Position numbers and translations under genes: made by a program
In this document: positions 12,301 through 23,833 of the stretch, one piece after another
Position numbering within the stretch: position 1 is the first letter of the stretch
Layout of the letters: each line of letters starts with the position of its first letter
Notes under the pieces: model-generated
What the model was told of the DNA's origin: nothing
The model's input: only the letters and a program-made list of their open reading frames with translations
Databases searched by the model: none
Origin: Sweltsa coloradensis
Taxonomy: Eukaryota > Arthropoda > Insecta > Plecoptera > Chloroperlidae
Assembly (NCBI GenBank): GCA_024449915.1
Contig: JAMZAV010000004.1
Location: 434,001 to 498,000 of the forward strand
DNA length: 64,000 nucleotides
Direction: 5' to 3'

Positions 12301-13617
12301 TGGTAAACTGCGATATTATCATACAAGGCAAGCTGGCTGCATTGGGGTCTCGGCTCCTTGCGTTATGGATGAGCGAGCACTGTAACCTTGCGAGAGTGTG
12401 ACCGACGAAATCGCTGACCATTAAAGGCCACAAGGAAGCAATACGTCTACATATAGGCAAGCATAGGACAGTGCACTTGTAGTACTGCACTCAAACTGTA
12501 CTCACTCTTTGTTACCCGCATTATTGACTGCAAGAAAGATTCTCGCATCCAGCAAATTTCCACATACATGCTGGATCACATCCAGCAAATTTCCACATAC
12601 ATGCTGGATCACTTTTAGACCTTCATGACACCCAATAATTTTGAAACTTTGGAAAGTTGTTAACAAAGGATATACACATGTCGCGATCAGACAACATTTC
12701 AACACTTCAAATCAATTGTCTTCTACTCTTAGCTTTGGAAATAACCGCAAAAAAACTCTATTGGTGGCTTATTTAAGTTGGGCGTCGCCAAGCAATTAAT
12801 GCAGTAGTAGACCAGTCAACACATTATATATTGTTATGCAATGTGACAGGAATTTTACGTTACGTACGTGTACCACCTCCGATTCCATAAAAACAAGACA
12901 CAACAAACCATAATAAAAACTCGTATGATGTGTCGCTTGACTGCAAACTATCTGAATAGCCTATGCATGCAAACAACATATTACACAAGAATCAAAACAA
13001 GAAGAAACTATAATTTAAACTTGGATAAAAATGTTGACTTAATAAAAACATGATTAAATAAATACCCTTATAAATAGTAGCCCAAGGAGGTTATTAAAAT
13101 CTAATGCACTTTAGTTGAATGTCTAAGAATACATATCTAGCTCAATTTATTACTCTTTCCCATAATTATCTTGATTAAAACGGACGGCCTTTAATATGCA
13201 AATGCCCCCCGGTGCAGTGGAGCCAACCTAACATGCCGGCCAGTCATTCGATCCAGCGTTAATCACGCGATACCAACCTCTTACCGCAAACTACAATGGA
13301 TAATGACGATAATTAGTAAGGGTAATACACGGAGCTCGGAGTCTCCATTGTCCCGTGCGAACCCTCTACAGCTCAGTGCGTGGGGTGGTGACATATGGCG
13401 ATATGTAGGACAGATTTTATTAGTCCTACAACCAGAGACGGTGTTTGATTGAACAGATGGGATATCGACAGAGATAATACTAGAGTTGGTAGGTCAGATG
13501 ATTCATGTGAGGCCAGAACTCGTCACAATATTTTTTATCTGTTGGTGCGGAAAAAAAAATTATCGTGGGAAAGTTGCCCAGGGTGCAATTGCTGTCTAAC
13601 TAGATATTTTGGAGTTG
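12301..13617. other. No gene; short minisatellite
   Basis: A 36-bp unit containing CATCCAGC...GCTGGAT is repeated twice at 12544-12613. The rest is anonymous. Confidence 0.55.
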
Positions 13618-13760
13618 AGACAATTTGTGAAGGGAATGTTCTAGGCTGGTCCAGGTGATGATTAAGGACTCAATCCCTGGACTTTCCAAGAACGACTGAA
13701 GAACATCTTTGTTATTAAAACTTCATTCAGGATTGCCGGTAGCAGGTTCGCAGATATCGA
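13618..13760 (-). repeat. tRNA-headed SINE, family A, diverged
   Basis: In inverse orientation: a tail like the 4121 copy, GGATTGCCGG, then a damaged box B near 13740. Confidence 0.5.
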
Positions 13761-13936
13761 CCGAGACCTTTTTTTAGGTTAAATCAAAATCAAATAGGTA
13801 TATCGTGGAAAACATAATAATGTCTGTATCAATATATATTGTGTAATTAAAAACAAGCACGAGTACGGGAGTATCCAAAATAGGAAGCGAAGCTATAGAT
13901 AATCAACAGGTCGTCGAATAATCAAATTTCGCTTTT

Positions 13937-14165
13937 GGTGGAGGTGCCGAGTTTGAAGTTAGAATGAGGCCCGCCCCCTGATTCCCAGGGTCACAAAAAA
14001 CATACTATATCATCCTTGTTGAAGTTTGAAGGGCAATATCAACAAAAAAACACGTGTCAATGGGAGATCATGTTCGGTTTTTATCGTGAGACATGACACA
14101 CGCATAGGCAGACGGACGGACGGAACAGTGTTGCACATAGGGGAGCTTTGCTTTCCAATAGTTAA
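13937..14165 (+). repeat. Repeat family F, copy 4 (longest)
   Basis: Runs from GGTGGAGGTGCCGAG through CCAGGGTCACAAAAAACATA, TCATCCTTGTTGAAG and TTTTTATCGTGAGACATGAC to ACACGCATAGGCAGACGGAC. It defines the family order. Confidence 0.6.
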
Positions 14166-17062
14166 ATCAACATAATTCTGAGCTAGGGTATAATATGCAC
14201 TGAGCATAGCATATTTCTGATTTTTGTCTAACCTTACCTTATATTCGTTTGAGTGGGATCGTCTAATAAAGCAGTTTTTTTTTTCGTTTTTTTCTTTTTG
14301 AATGATTTTTTTCCCTTTTTTTTAATTTCCTTTTCTTTTTTCGCTTATTTTCTTTTTTCCCCCACCACATTTTTATATTTGATTCATTAATTAATTGCAT
14401 TTAATATCCTTTTTGAATGGGTTACCAAAATTGTTGTTTTAATGCATTTTTGTTGTAATATTACTATTTCAAATATTTACTTAACTGAAGTTCATAGTTG
14501 TGTCTGCACCTATGTAATTAGATTTTATTTAGTTGTGCTCCTTTGTAAATCAGTTTCTTAACTGAATAGGATAGACGTTAAACAAATAAGTAAATAAATA
14601 AATAAGTGTTTCTATAAACCATATAGTTCCTACCACGACTTTCAAATCATGGAGTGTACACTGTAGTACATGAATCGCAATGTGACAAATTGTCACCTTG
14701 GACGTTCTTATCAAGGGGGGGGGGGGGGGAGTTAGATATACTTCTGGTCTATTGATTAGAGAAACCTTAGTTATACCTCTGCAATAGGTGAGAGGAATAA
14801 GCATCGCCTCACACCACGAACATGGAGTATGGATCATGAATCAAGCCTCACGGAGTCATGACACTGACAGAGAGGTTATGACGCCCATGGCCATATCCTA
14901 CAACTCAGAACTGACCAAGAACATCTAACTCAGACAGAGGTACCGGTACAGTCAGGTGCAGGAATTAGAGAGCCGATGGCAGGAATTATATTTGATTATT
15001 ATAGGACTTTTAAATAATATTTTGACGATAACGTAACAATTCGACAGCTGCCTTTAACAAACAATGCTACAAACAATATCATTATTATCATTCACCGTCG
15101 TCATCACCAACTGTCATAACTGGAGAAAAATAAATATTTAAGTTAATTTGTATTTACAGTCAGCATCAAGGCTAATTTGTACAACAACTTCTGAGTCTAT
15201 TTTATGAGCTTCGTTTCTATAAGACGGCTCCCTAGTCAATGTTCATCAATGTACGGATCTGATCGAAACGGGATTCGAACCTAGGGCAATCGCTTTGGAA
15301 GACGGGTCAGGTGGCACATACGTTGCGCTTAGCTATAGAGATGTGCAAAAATGGTAAGAACGAAATTCGCGATTTTTTTTATAGTTGCAATAATTCCTTC
15401 AAATTCAGTTTGCACATGAATCACTTGAATTCTGATTGAATGGTACCAATTTCCAATTCGTGAATTTTCGCGATATTTTAGTTGATATCGCGAACTAGTG
15501 GCGAAATTATCAATTATGTCTTTAAAAGGGAATTAGGTCACGAAATTTCAAAGAAAGTTTGTTTCAAAGTTTTGGTGGAGGTGCCGGGTAGGTAGTCGAA
15601 TTAAATTAATCCTGGCTGGTACATATGGTGGAGGTGCCGGGTCATAAAACGCGATTGTGAGATCAATAATCGTTTGTACGCGAGTAAGCTCAAAATACTC
15701 AGATTAAAATATTGACATTGCATACAAAATGCATAATTTTGTAATTTTGGTGGAGGTGCGGGGTAGTCGAAATTAATCAGGTGGTAAAAACTGTCAGAAA
15801 CTTTGAAAACTAAAGGCTGAAATTGAGCTTAAAATTAAAATTGATTCTCACACTCATGTGCTTGTTTTTCTTTTAAATTAATCATAAATTGTCCTAGAAT
15901 CAGGGAGTAATCGAACTTTCGCGGAAGAAACCACCGAACGCGAATCTTCATTTTGTGTTCAAATCTTGATATATCAGATATATAATTATTTAGCAATGAT
16001 ACAGGACACCTAACTCAAGTTGCAAGCTCCACCAGCGGGCGGCAACTAGACAATCTAGTCAGAAAAATATCATTGAAAATACATTGATTATATCATAATG
16101 AAAGCAATAATGAACAAACAAAGAGAATAGCAAAATCATAAATAAGAACTTATGAAGATAAATTAACATTACACAAACACATAGACAATGAATGACCCAC
16201 AAATAAATAGTAAAAATCAATTCTTCTTTGCTTTTTGATTCATTATCACTGCTTCAATTTTACATTTAAATTGTACAATTCCTAGCTCAGTAAACTGGGT
16301 TTTAATATCATAAGAAATTGAATTCCAAAAGGATACGCCTCTGTACAAAAATGACTTTATAAATGCTTCAGAAATTAATCTAGGGACTTGCATGAGTACG
16401 TTAAAATTGAATTTCTATCACGATCAACAAATTGAAAAATATTGGGTAGAATACCTAAATACATACCTTTCAAGTTTCAATACTTTGTATGTATTTACCA
16501 GCACGCTATACTTCATCTTTTCCTCAATCGTGAAACAATCAGACTGCAAATCTTGGCTCAAAGGAAATGAATCAAACAGATGGTCAATTCTCTTGCTGGA
16601 GTACAACATACTCAGTAGAAGAAGGTCTTACTGCCCAAACCACTAAGCAATAATCAATGACAGAGTAAATATAAGAATCAACAAGTAACCTCAACATTCT
16701 CTCGCTTACAAACCTATACTTACTATTATTCTATTCTATACTTACTTCTACACCTACTTACTTCTATACTTCTTACCAATTGCTGATGATACTTTATTTC
16801 ATACATATTCATAATTTAAATAAGAAAACTCCAAGATATTTAAATTCATTCACTCTAGAAATTAAATTATCATTACAATTCAACGTCAAATGAATATCAT
16901 TCATGCTTCTATCATTAACCTTATGAAAAATCACAAAATTTGTTTTACTACAAACTACAATTAATATCAATTAAGTTCCTGAGTTTTAAACCAAGCATCT
17001 TGAGAACTTCTTGAAGACGTCTTGATCTCTTCGACATCCATTATCTCTTCGACATCCAATGT
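14166..17062. other. No gene; repeat fragments
   Basis: Holds a pyrimidine-rich tract (14268-14370), a LINE-type 3' tail (14440-14605, listed) and a poly-G tract (about 14714-14729). A box-B-like sequence is near 15265 (minus). Three copies of GGTGGAGGTGC begin at 15573, 15627 and 15749. From 15950 it is AT-rich with no supported gene. Confidence 0.5.
14440..14605 (+). repeat. LINE-type 3' tail
   Basis: Contains CTCCTTTGTAAATCAGTTTC, TTAACTGAATAGGATAGACG, then an (AAAT)n-type run. The same tail occurs near 22935-22975, 4420-4455 and inverted at 44985-45035. Confidence 0.6.
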
Positions 17063-17371
17063 TGTGTTTCCGTCACTGACAGACACGCGTGTATCAAGTC
17101 ACACGTGTAGGCCCATCAAGTCAGGCGCGTGACCACACGTGGCTCTGGCAGGATGTGGTGACGAGTTCGATACTAATTGGTGTTGTCACCAACTGCATCT
17201 TTCGGTCAGTTGCGTTTCAGTAGTCAAGCGGTGCAGGTGTGAGTGTGACTTACCTGTTTCTCTACTCCAGACCATGGAGGGTTTCGGAAAACAGCGCAGA
17301 TTTATATTTGGTATGTATTGGCGATCTTTTCAGTTTTATACGAGATGTTGGTTGATTGATTGATTGATTGA

Positions 17372-17408
<37 letters not shown>

Positions 17409-17789
17409 GTAACGGCTTTATTGAGGGCGAGATTAAGATTAAATATGTTTTCCCATTCGCTTCTTGGGAAAGAGACCGCCATGTTATTTTATCTCCTCTT
17501 TCTTACTTTTTAATATTTTTACATCTTTACTTTTGCTTTATTTAAACTGATTTGCTAATGAGTGGAGTAAATCAAAATAGACTTACAGAACGTGCAAATG
17601 ATGAACAGAATATCAGAACAATTTTGATCTACAATTTATTACACATTTATTTAAATGTTACATATAGATATGTATTTTATAATCTCGTGAAATAGTTAGT
17701 TATTTGCTAATATTTGTGCAGATTTTAAATTCGTTTTCGTGTTTTTAACTTACCAACAAAGTGTTTAAATAAATGAAAAATAGAAATGT
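17063..17789. repeat. 0.7-kb direct repeat, copy 1
   Basis: Near-identical over its length to 20642-21333. Includes an exon-like segment 17271-17310 between tctctactccag and GTATGT that starts ACCATGG, and a (GATT)n tract at about 17348-17407. After the tract comes TAACGGCTTTATTGAGGGC, whose complement CTCAATAAAGCCGTTA looks like a retroelement 3' end with an (AATC)n tail on the minus strand. Confidence 0.8.
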
Positions 17790-18239
17790 GGAGTGTGCCA
17801 AGTGCGTGGTCTCGTGACACGAGCACACGTGTTTTTAAGCTTTGCCACTTTGATCGGCTAATGTAAGTTTTTAGTTCGAGACCAGTCGAGATAGAACTGT
17901 CGGTGTCAATCTAGGAGAACTTAAAAACAACTTTTGATTAGAATTATCATCGACAATCATGATCTGTTGCCACAACTAAAGCTTTTAAATTCCTAACTCT
18001 CCGAAACTGTTAATCTTGGAATTATCAGTAGCACGGTTGCCTCTTTAAATGAAATCATTTCTGGACAACTATTCACAAAAATTATTTCATTATATATTTT
18101 TAATTGGATCTTTTTTACCTATCTAGGCCTATATCTGTTTCATACGTTCATGCAAACATTAGAAGCATTTCTCGATTTGATTGGTCGGGAAACACCTCTC
18201 ATAGGTGGAATTGTTAGTATTTAATACATTTCAGATGTA

Positions 18240-18480
18240 AAAAAATCCTCCCGATCGGGGTTCGAACCAGAGTCTCCCACATTCCAGGTAGGCGCCTTTG
18301 CGCGGTTCGATCCCCGGTGTAGTCATTTTTAATTTCTGTCCAAAGTACTAACTATAAAACAAAGGTTAAACAATATACGAGCATGGCCCGGGAAGGTCCC
18401 GGGTTCGATCCCCGGTGTAGTCACTTTTTTAAATTTCTGTCTTAAGTACTAACATAACAGCGTCATAGTCGCCTACCCTT
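18240..18480 (+). repeat. Two tRNA-headed SINE fragments, family V
   Basis: Two box-B sequences, near 18308 (GGTTCGATCCCCGGTGTAGT) and 18400, are each followed by TTTCTGTC..AAGTACTAAC. The second continues to ACAGCGTCATAGTCGCCTAC. The body equals that of copies at 34747 and 34905. Confidence 0.65.
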
Positions 18481-19149
18481 ATCTGCCTTTGCCTTTCAAT
18501 TTGGCTAACTTATAATGTCATTCTCTGTTGTTTTCATGTACTAATGTTTAATGTAACTCTGTTATACTGTGTCAGGCTACAGAGGGCACACTTGCCCTGC
18601 ATTAGCGTTCCTGCCTATGGGCAGTAAAATACAATAAATTAATTAATTAATAGTGTCTATAAAGCCAAGGTTAAACATTTTTTTATTTCAATTCCTTCTA
18701 GTAACTATTGTAAGAATTCCGTTGTCATCATCGTCAGTCATCCCCACATCGTCACGTGTCGTCTATCGAATGCAACATTACACGTAATTATGCACGTTTA
18801 GTTTGTTTTTCCTCGAAGTCTCCTCCAAGCTACAGTTATCCGAGGCATCTCGTTGTTCTAGTCAGCCATGCGTGAAGTAGTATGGCGCCCATAAACAAAG
18901 AGTATTTCATTTGCATAATGACTCATGGGTGTAGCATGCGCCCGTCCGTGGAAGACGTGAGCAGGAGTTTACCATACCTAGCACGTGTTGCGGGAGGAAC
19001 AAGGTCCACTGTTATTATCACACCTTTGTTTCGAAGTGGAGAACGCTTTCCATTCGCCTCGCTACACGAATCAATCAAGCCCGGATTAATTACCTGCCAT
19101 AATGGAACTTGACAATCCCAGTCACAATTGGTCACAACCCCTAAATGAT
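18481..19149. other. No gene; possible LINE 3' end at 18500-18655
   Basis: Ends with GGGCAGTAAAATACAATAAA followed by a TTAA-type repeat, like a LINE 3' terminus. Overlapping open frames near 18882-19135 occur on both strands and are not supported. Confidence 0.45.
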
Positions 19150-19315
19150 TTCGCCCGTCTGTGGGGGCTCATACGATTGGGGCGTACGTCCGAAGCGTGC
19201 GAGTTCGAATCCCGGCTAAGGCATGTTTTTTTGTAATTATCATTCATCCCCATCCATCACTATTCAGTATTCACCAATCATCGTCTCGAATAGCAATATT
19301 GTAATAATGGAGACG
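19150..19315 (+). repeat. tRNA-headed SINE, family C
   Basis: Box A-like GGGGCTCATACGATTGG, box B GAGTTCGAATCCCGGC, then a tail with TCATCGTCTCGAATAGCAAT and ATTGTAATAATGGAGA. A second copy is at 36841-37020. Confidence 0.7.
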
Positions 19316-19924
19316 GAAAGCAACAAAACTTCAGCTTCCAGTCTCACACTGCCTCGCTAATCCCTATAACTTAGACAATTTTTTTGAAAATATCTAAAAT
19401 ACTATGTCTGCTGAACCACCTGCATGTTGGTGACCGCATTATATCTTCCTCACTTGAATCGCCGACTACACTTGAGTTTAGTTTCACTTTGGCTTCGTTC
19501 TCATCTCGCCTCTTCTCGCTGTTGGCTCCTTTCTCTCCTGACACACATCGCTTATAGTTTCGCAGTATCAGCCCAGTGGAACCGGCTTCGCTCGTAAAAA
19601 TATCCAGGACCTTCCGGCGTCAGTTGATCAATAATAAGATTTAACATCCAGAAATTGAACAATCCAACCTAACCGAATGCGGGAGATCCGGGTTCAACTC
19701 CCGGTGAAGAGGATTTTTGAAATTCTTGATTGTATCAAGTATGATCAGATTCATTTCCACCGACGGAAAATTTCCCATTATTAACCATTATTATACGATC
19801 ATTACGATACGATGATAGCCGTGGACAATTTGGTACAAAAAATCAAAACTCATTTCCAACAACGTCAGGTTGAGTGGTGTTCTTCACACCGATATCTAGG
19901 GCACGAAACAATTTTTTGACGAGA

Positions 19925-20360
19925 TTGCCTGGCTCAGGTTTCTTCATCATCAACATCTTCATCTTCATCTTCATTCATCTCATCTTCATCTCACTTCATT
20001 TTCATCTTCATCGCATCTGTTTCTCTACCAATTTTCCCCACTCTTTCCTGTCCTCCCACAGCTTCAATTCCATCACCTGGTTCCACGACTCACCTCTCTC
20101 TACAACGTCTCCTTCGATCAATCTTCCCCATCTTTCTCTCGGTCTTGCTACTTTTCTTTTACCTTCCTCCTCTGCTTCAAAATCTCGTTTTGAGATCCTA
20201 TCCATTTCCACCCTCTTCATATGACCAAACCATCTTAAACGTTCTCTTCCTTTCTCCAGACCTAATTCCTTTCTTATAACGTCGCTTCTTATCCTGTCCA
20301 ATTTTGTAACCCCCTTGATACTCATTAAAAAAACTTTTGACAATTTGGTATTTAGCAAAA
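19925..20360 (-). mobile_element. LINE ORF2 C-terminal fragment with (GATGAA)n tail
   Basis: The minus strand encodes IKGVTKLDRIRSDVIRKELG, RLRWFGHMKRV, GKRKVARPRERW and RGESWNQVMELKLWEDR. This is the conserved C-terminal block found after the reverse transcriptase in several LINE clades. It ends at a (GATGAA)-rich microsatellite (19945-20010), a plausible 3' tail. It is 5'-truncated with no RT catalytic motifs, so it is a dead copy. Confidence 0.85.
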
Positions 20361-20641
20361 TACGTTACGTAATATCCTGCCTACAGCAAGCATTTTGTCT
20401 GGACTTTGTAACCGTATTTGTGTAATATACTGTTTATGATTAATTATTGAACTATTTCTGTTTCCACAACACTATCGCTTCAAAGAACGTGACTTTAGTG
20501 TGACACAGTGGCATCTGTTTTTACCTAAACGTGCATGTGTGTGGGTTATGAATCAACCGTTTTCCCTGAGGATGTTTGTTTCATCGCGATCGTCACTAAT
20601 TACATTTTCATTCGCATTGCAGCAGTTGTTGTAAACAATTT

Positions 20642-20923
20642 TGTGTTTCCGTCACTCAAAGTCACACGTGTAGGCCCATCAAGTACTCGCGTGACACACA
20701 CGTGCCTCTGGCAGGATGTGGTGACGAGTTCGATACTAATTGGTATTGTCACCAACTGCATCTTTCGGTCAGTTGCGTTTCAGTAGTCAAGCGGTGCAGG
20801 CGTGACTTACCTGTGAGGTGTTTGTATTACTGTTTCCCGACTCTAGACCATGGAGGGTGTCAGAAAACAGCGCAGATTTATATTTGGTATGTATTAGCGA
20901 CCTTTTCAGTTATACATGAGAGG

Positions 20924-20966
<43 letters not shown>

Positions 20967-21333
20967 ACGGCTTTATTGAGGGCTAGATTAAGATAAGATA
21001 TTTTTCCCTTTCGCTTCTCGGGAAAGAGACCGCCATGTTATTTTATCGTCCTATTTTTTGTTTTTACTTTTTATTGTTTTTACATCTTACTTTTGCTTTT
21101 TAAAGTGATTTGCAAATGAGTGGAGTGATTCAAAATAGACTTACAGAACGTGCAAACGATGAACAGAATATAAGAACAATTGTGATCTACAATTTATTAC
21201 ACATTCATTCATTATTCATTTATTTTATAATTTCGTGAAATTGTTTAATTTTTTGCTAATATTTGAGCAGAGTTCAATTCGTTTTCATATTTTTAACTTG
21301 CCAACAAAGTGTTTAAATGAAAAATAGAAATGG
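20642..21333. repeat. 0.7-kb direct repeat, copy 2
   Basis: Partner of 17063-17789. The exon-like segment is 20847-20886 (acceptor gactctag, donor GTATGT). The (GATT)n tract is at about 20923-20962. A 20-bp stretch before the acceptor differs between the copies. Confidence 0.8.
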
Positions 21334-23471
21334 AGACAAAACTATAATAGCCGTGGCCTCGAATTCTTGATCCTCATTTACAACTCTTAATTATCTTGAA
21401 TAACATCATTATTGAAAAGCAAAACAATCAACAACGCATTCTACGAGCATCACACAGATAACTAATTACAGTAATTATACTTTGAGTTGTAATTAGTTGG
21501 GTATCTCTTAGTGTGACCATATTACCACCCGAATATGATAGGGCCCACTGTTAGTCTGTTCCTCTTCTCGCATGCCATTTTGTTCCCCATTGTTTTTTAA
21601 AATAGAAAACCTGCCCAGGGTCATTTCATCTTGTCCGCCATGTTGACTAACTATACAGGGTGTCCACAAGGCTGGAAAACCTGGAAATATCGGGAAAATA
21701 ATCCTACCTTTTCTGTCTTTTTAAAATTTATTTTCAAAGTCTACAAACCCCAAAGAAACTTCAGACACAATTGCCTGTGGGGGAACCCCCCCAGGTTTCT
21801 CTATCGGTTACGCTTCCTTTATTATAGGTCTATATCTTTTATTCCAGACAATTTGTCCATATACTTAATTATTTTAGGTTATGCAGGCTGTAGGCTACAT
21901 AAAAAATAACAACAGTTTTAAAATGCTTATGTCTTCATTAAATGCATGCATCCACAAATTGAAATAATATTTTTCAACATGCAACACAACCACACAAACT
22001 TTACACTATTTTCTTGATTTTACTCATGATGTCATCGGGAATAAAACCAACATTGAGCAACACACCTGATTTGAGCACGTGCCGGTGCCTGTTGACAATG
22101 TTGGCAACACTTCAACAATTTTATGCATTATGTCAATTAGTTATTACCACTTCATTCCCATTATTGTGTTTAGAATTACGATCTGTAAACAATCATTGCA
22201 TTATACATCTTTGTCTTTATCCTGAAGGGCACTGAGTGGTATTTCCTCCATTAGTCGAGCTAACCTCAAGGCACGTTTCAAAGTTGTACACCTCAATTGA
22301 CTATTCCTGTCACTTTCCTGTTGTGTCTACATAGTCACTGTGGTATCTGGTGCGAGCTTCTAAGAAATGTATTGCATTCTTCATCACTTAGTTTTTCTTT
22401 TTATTACCCACTCACTTAAACCTGTTTATGAGTCATGATTTTCATAGTCGAGACTTTGGATAACACCTATTAAAATAATATCCATGACTTTTTTTATTAA
22501 TGCTGTGATAAACGTAATAATAATTTGCACAAAACAAGTTTAATATTCAAATGTTTTTTGTAGCCTAATTTAAATTCGTTTTACCGAATTAATTGCCGTT
22601 GGCCTTCATACAACCTACCGTTGGTCTTCAAACAACGTATTTCATATTTATAATTAAATTTCAGAATAGTCATTCAGAATATGCTGGACTAGAAATAACA
22701 CTGCAGAGTCTTATGGAGCCACTTTTAGATTTGTAAAAGTATTTACCTTTTATATATTATGTATTGAGGGAGATGCTTAATTAAATTTTGTAACGGAATA
22801 TGATATTATTAATTAATTACCTGTTTTGTAAATTAAAAATAACTTCATGTTTTTTTATATTACTATTATATAAATATTAATTACAATTCAATATTTTGTG
22901 TGTATTTATGTACTAACTTTTATTTATTGTCCTCTTTTGTAAATTAGTTTTTTAGGACAGACGTTAAAAATAAATAATAAATATAAAAAAATATAATCAC
23001 ATTTCACAATTCCGGAACACGGGGTGGAACGTAAGTTAAAAAATCAACAGCCGTTGCAACCTGCATTTGTTTATATGACGAATTTGACCCACGTAGTCCA
23101 CTAATTTGCTAATGCTAGTAATATAAATAAAAGTAAATTAAATTCCATATTTTTTTCACATTTAACAATTGAAATTTTTCACATCTGAAAATTACTGTTT
23201 TTCACTTGAGTTTTGGTTTATCATCACGTATTACCACACGGTTATTACACCATAATTTATGAAATGAATAAATATTGGAAGGCAGGAGTAGACACAGTCA
23301 GAGTTGTACAATTTGTAACCGTCTAATAATTTTCTATTGGTAGGCTACTGATTTTACAATTGTTAGGTTACACCTAAGATTATGATTTTCAAATTTTTTC
23401 ACACAAATTTAATTAATTAATTATTTTTAAGGTTTTTTCAGTGTCTAATTTTCTCCTTCTCTTGTTTGCAG
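21334..23471. other. Region upstream of the LamG/EGF exons; no exon found
   Basis: AT-rich, with a LINE-type tail at about 22930-22980 (GTAAATTAGTTTTTTAGGAC, AGACGTTAAAAATAAATAAT). Open frames at 21631 and 22014 have no recognisable domain. The expected signal-peptide exon could lie here or further upstream; none is convincing. Confidence 0.45.
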
Positions 23472-23833
23472 GCTTGTTCCTGACCACGTGTGTCGTCCTC
23501 CAAGCAGCATCGAACCCAGTGGGCGTCCCGAACCAACGTGAGGGTTACTTCAGCGGTATCGCGTACATCCGTCTGTCGACCCCCATCGACCTGCACGACC
23601 ACATCGGCCTCAGCTTCCGCACGTGTCATGGCGGCGTCCTCTTCTCCCAGCGCAACAACGAGAACGTCATCTCCCTCGATGTCCGCGCCGAGGGGATCGT
23701 GTTCACCGTGACCATAATGAACATCCGCTACGAGTCCAAGTTGAGGGCTCAGCTACTTGACAACTCGTGGCATACGATCAACATCATGCAGCGACTCGGG
23801 AATCTTACATTGTCTGTGGCAGGCCACCAGCAG
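23472..23833 (+). CDS. Exon A: hydrophobic leader remnant plus N-terminal half of LamG
   Basis: The acceptor follows a pyrimidine-rich tract ending gtttgcag; the donor is GTATAA. The exon begins in phase 1 and ends in phase 0. Its first 14 or so residues are hydrophobic ([14 protein letters not shown]) and look like the end of a signal peptide. A LamG beta-sandwich follows ([13 protein letters not shown], then [18 protein letters not shown]). The exon is GC-rich against its AT-rich flanks. No in-frame ATG precedes it, since the open frame upstream starts only with GTG, so the initiating codon must lie in an earlier exon. An alternative acceptor ending at 23440 would lengthen the exon by 31 bases. 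Confidence 0.88.

Noticed and set aside
12544..12613. CRISPR-like repeat
   Set aside because: Only two adjacent units with no spacers, in a eukaryotic genome; a simple minisatellite.
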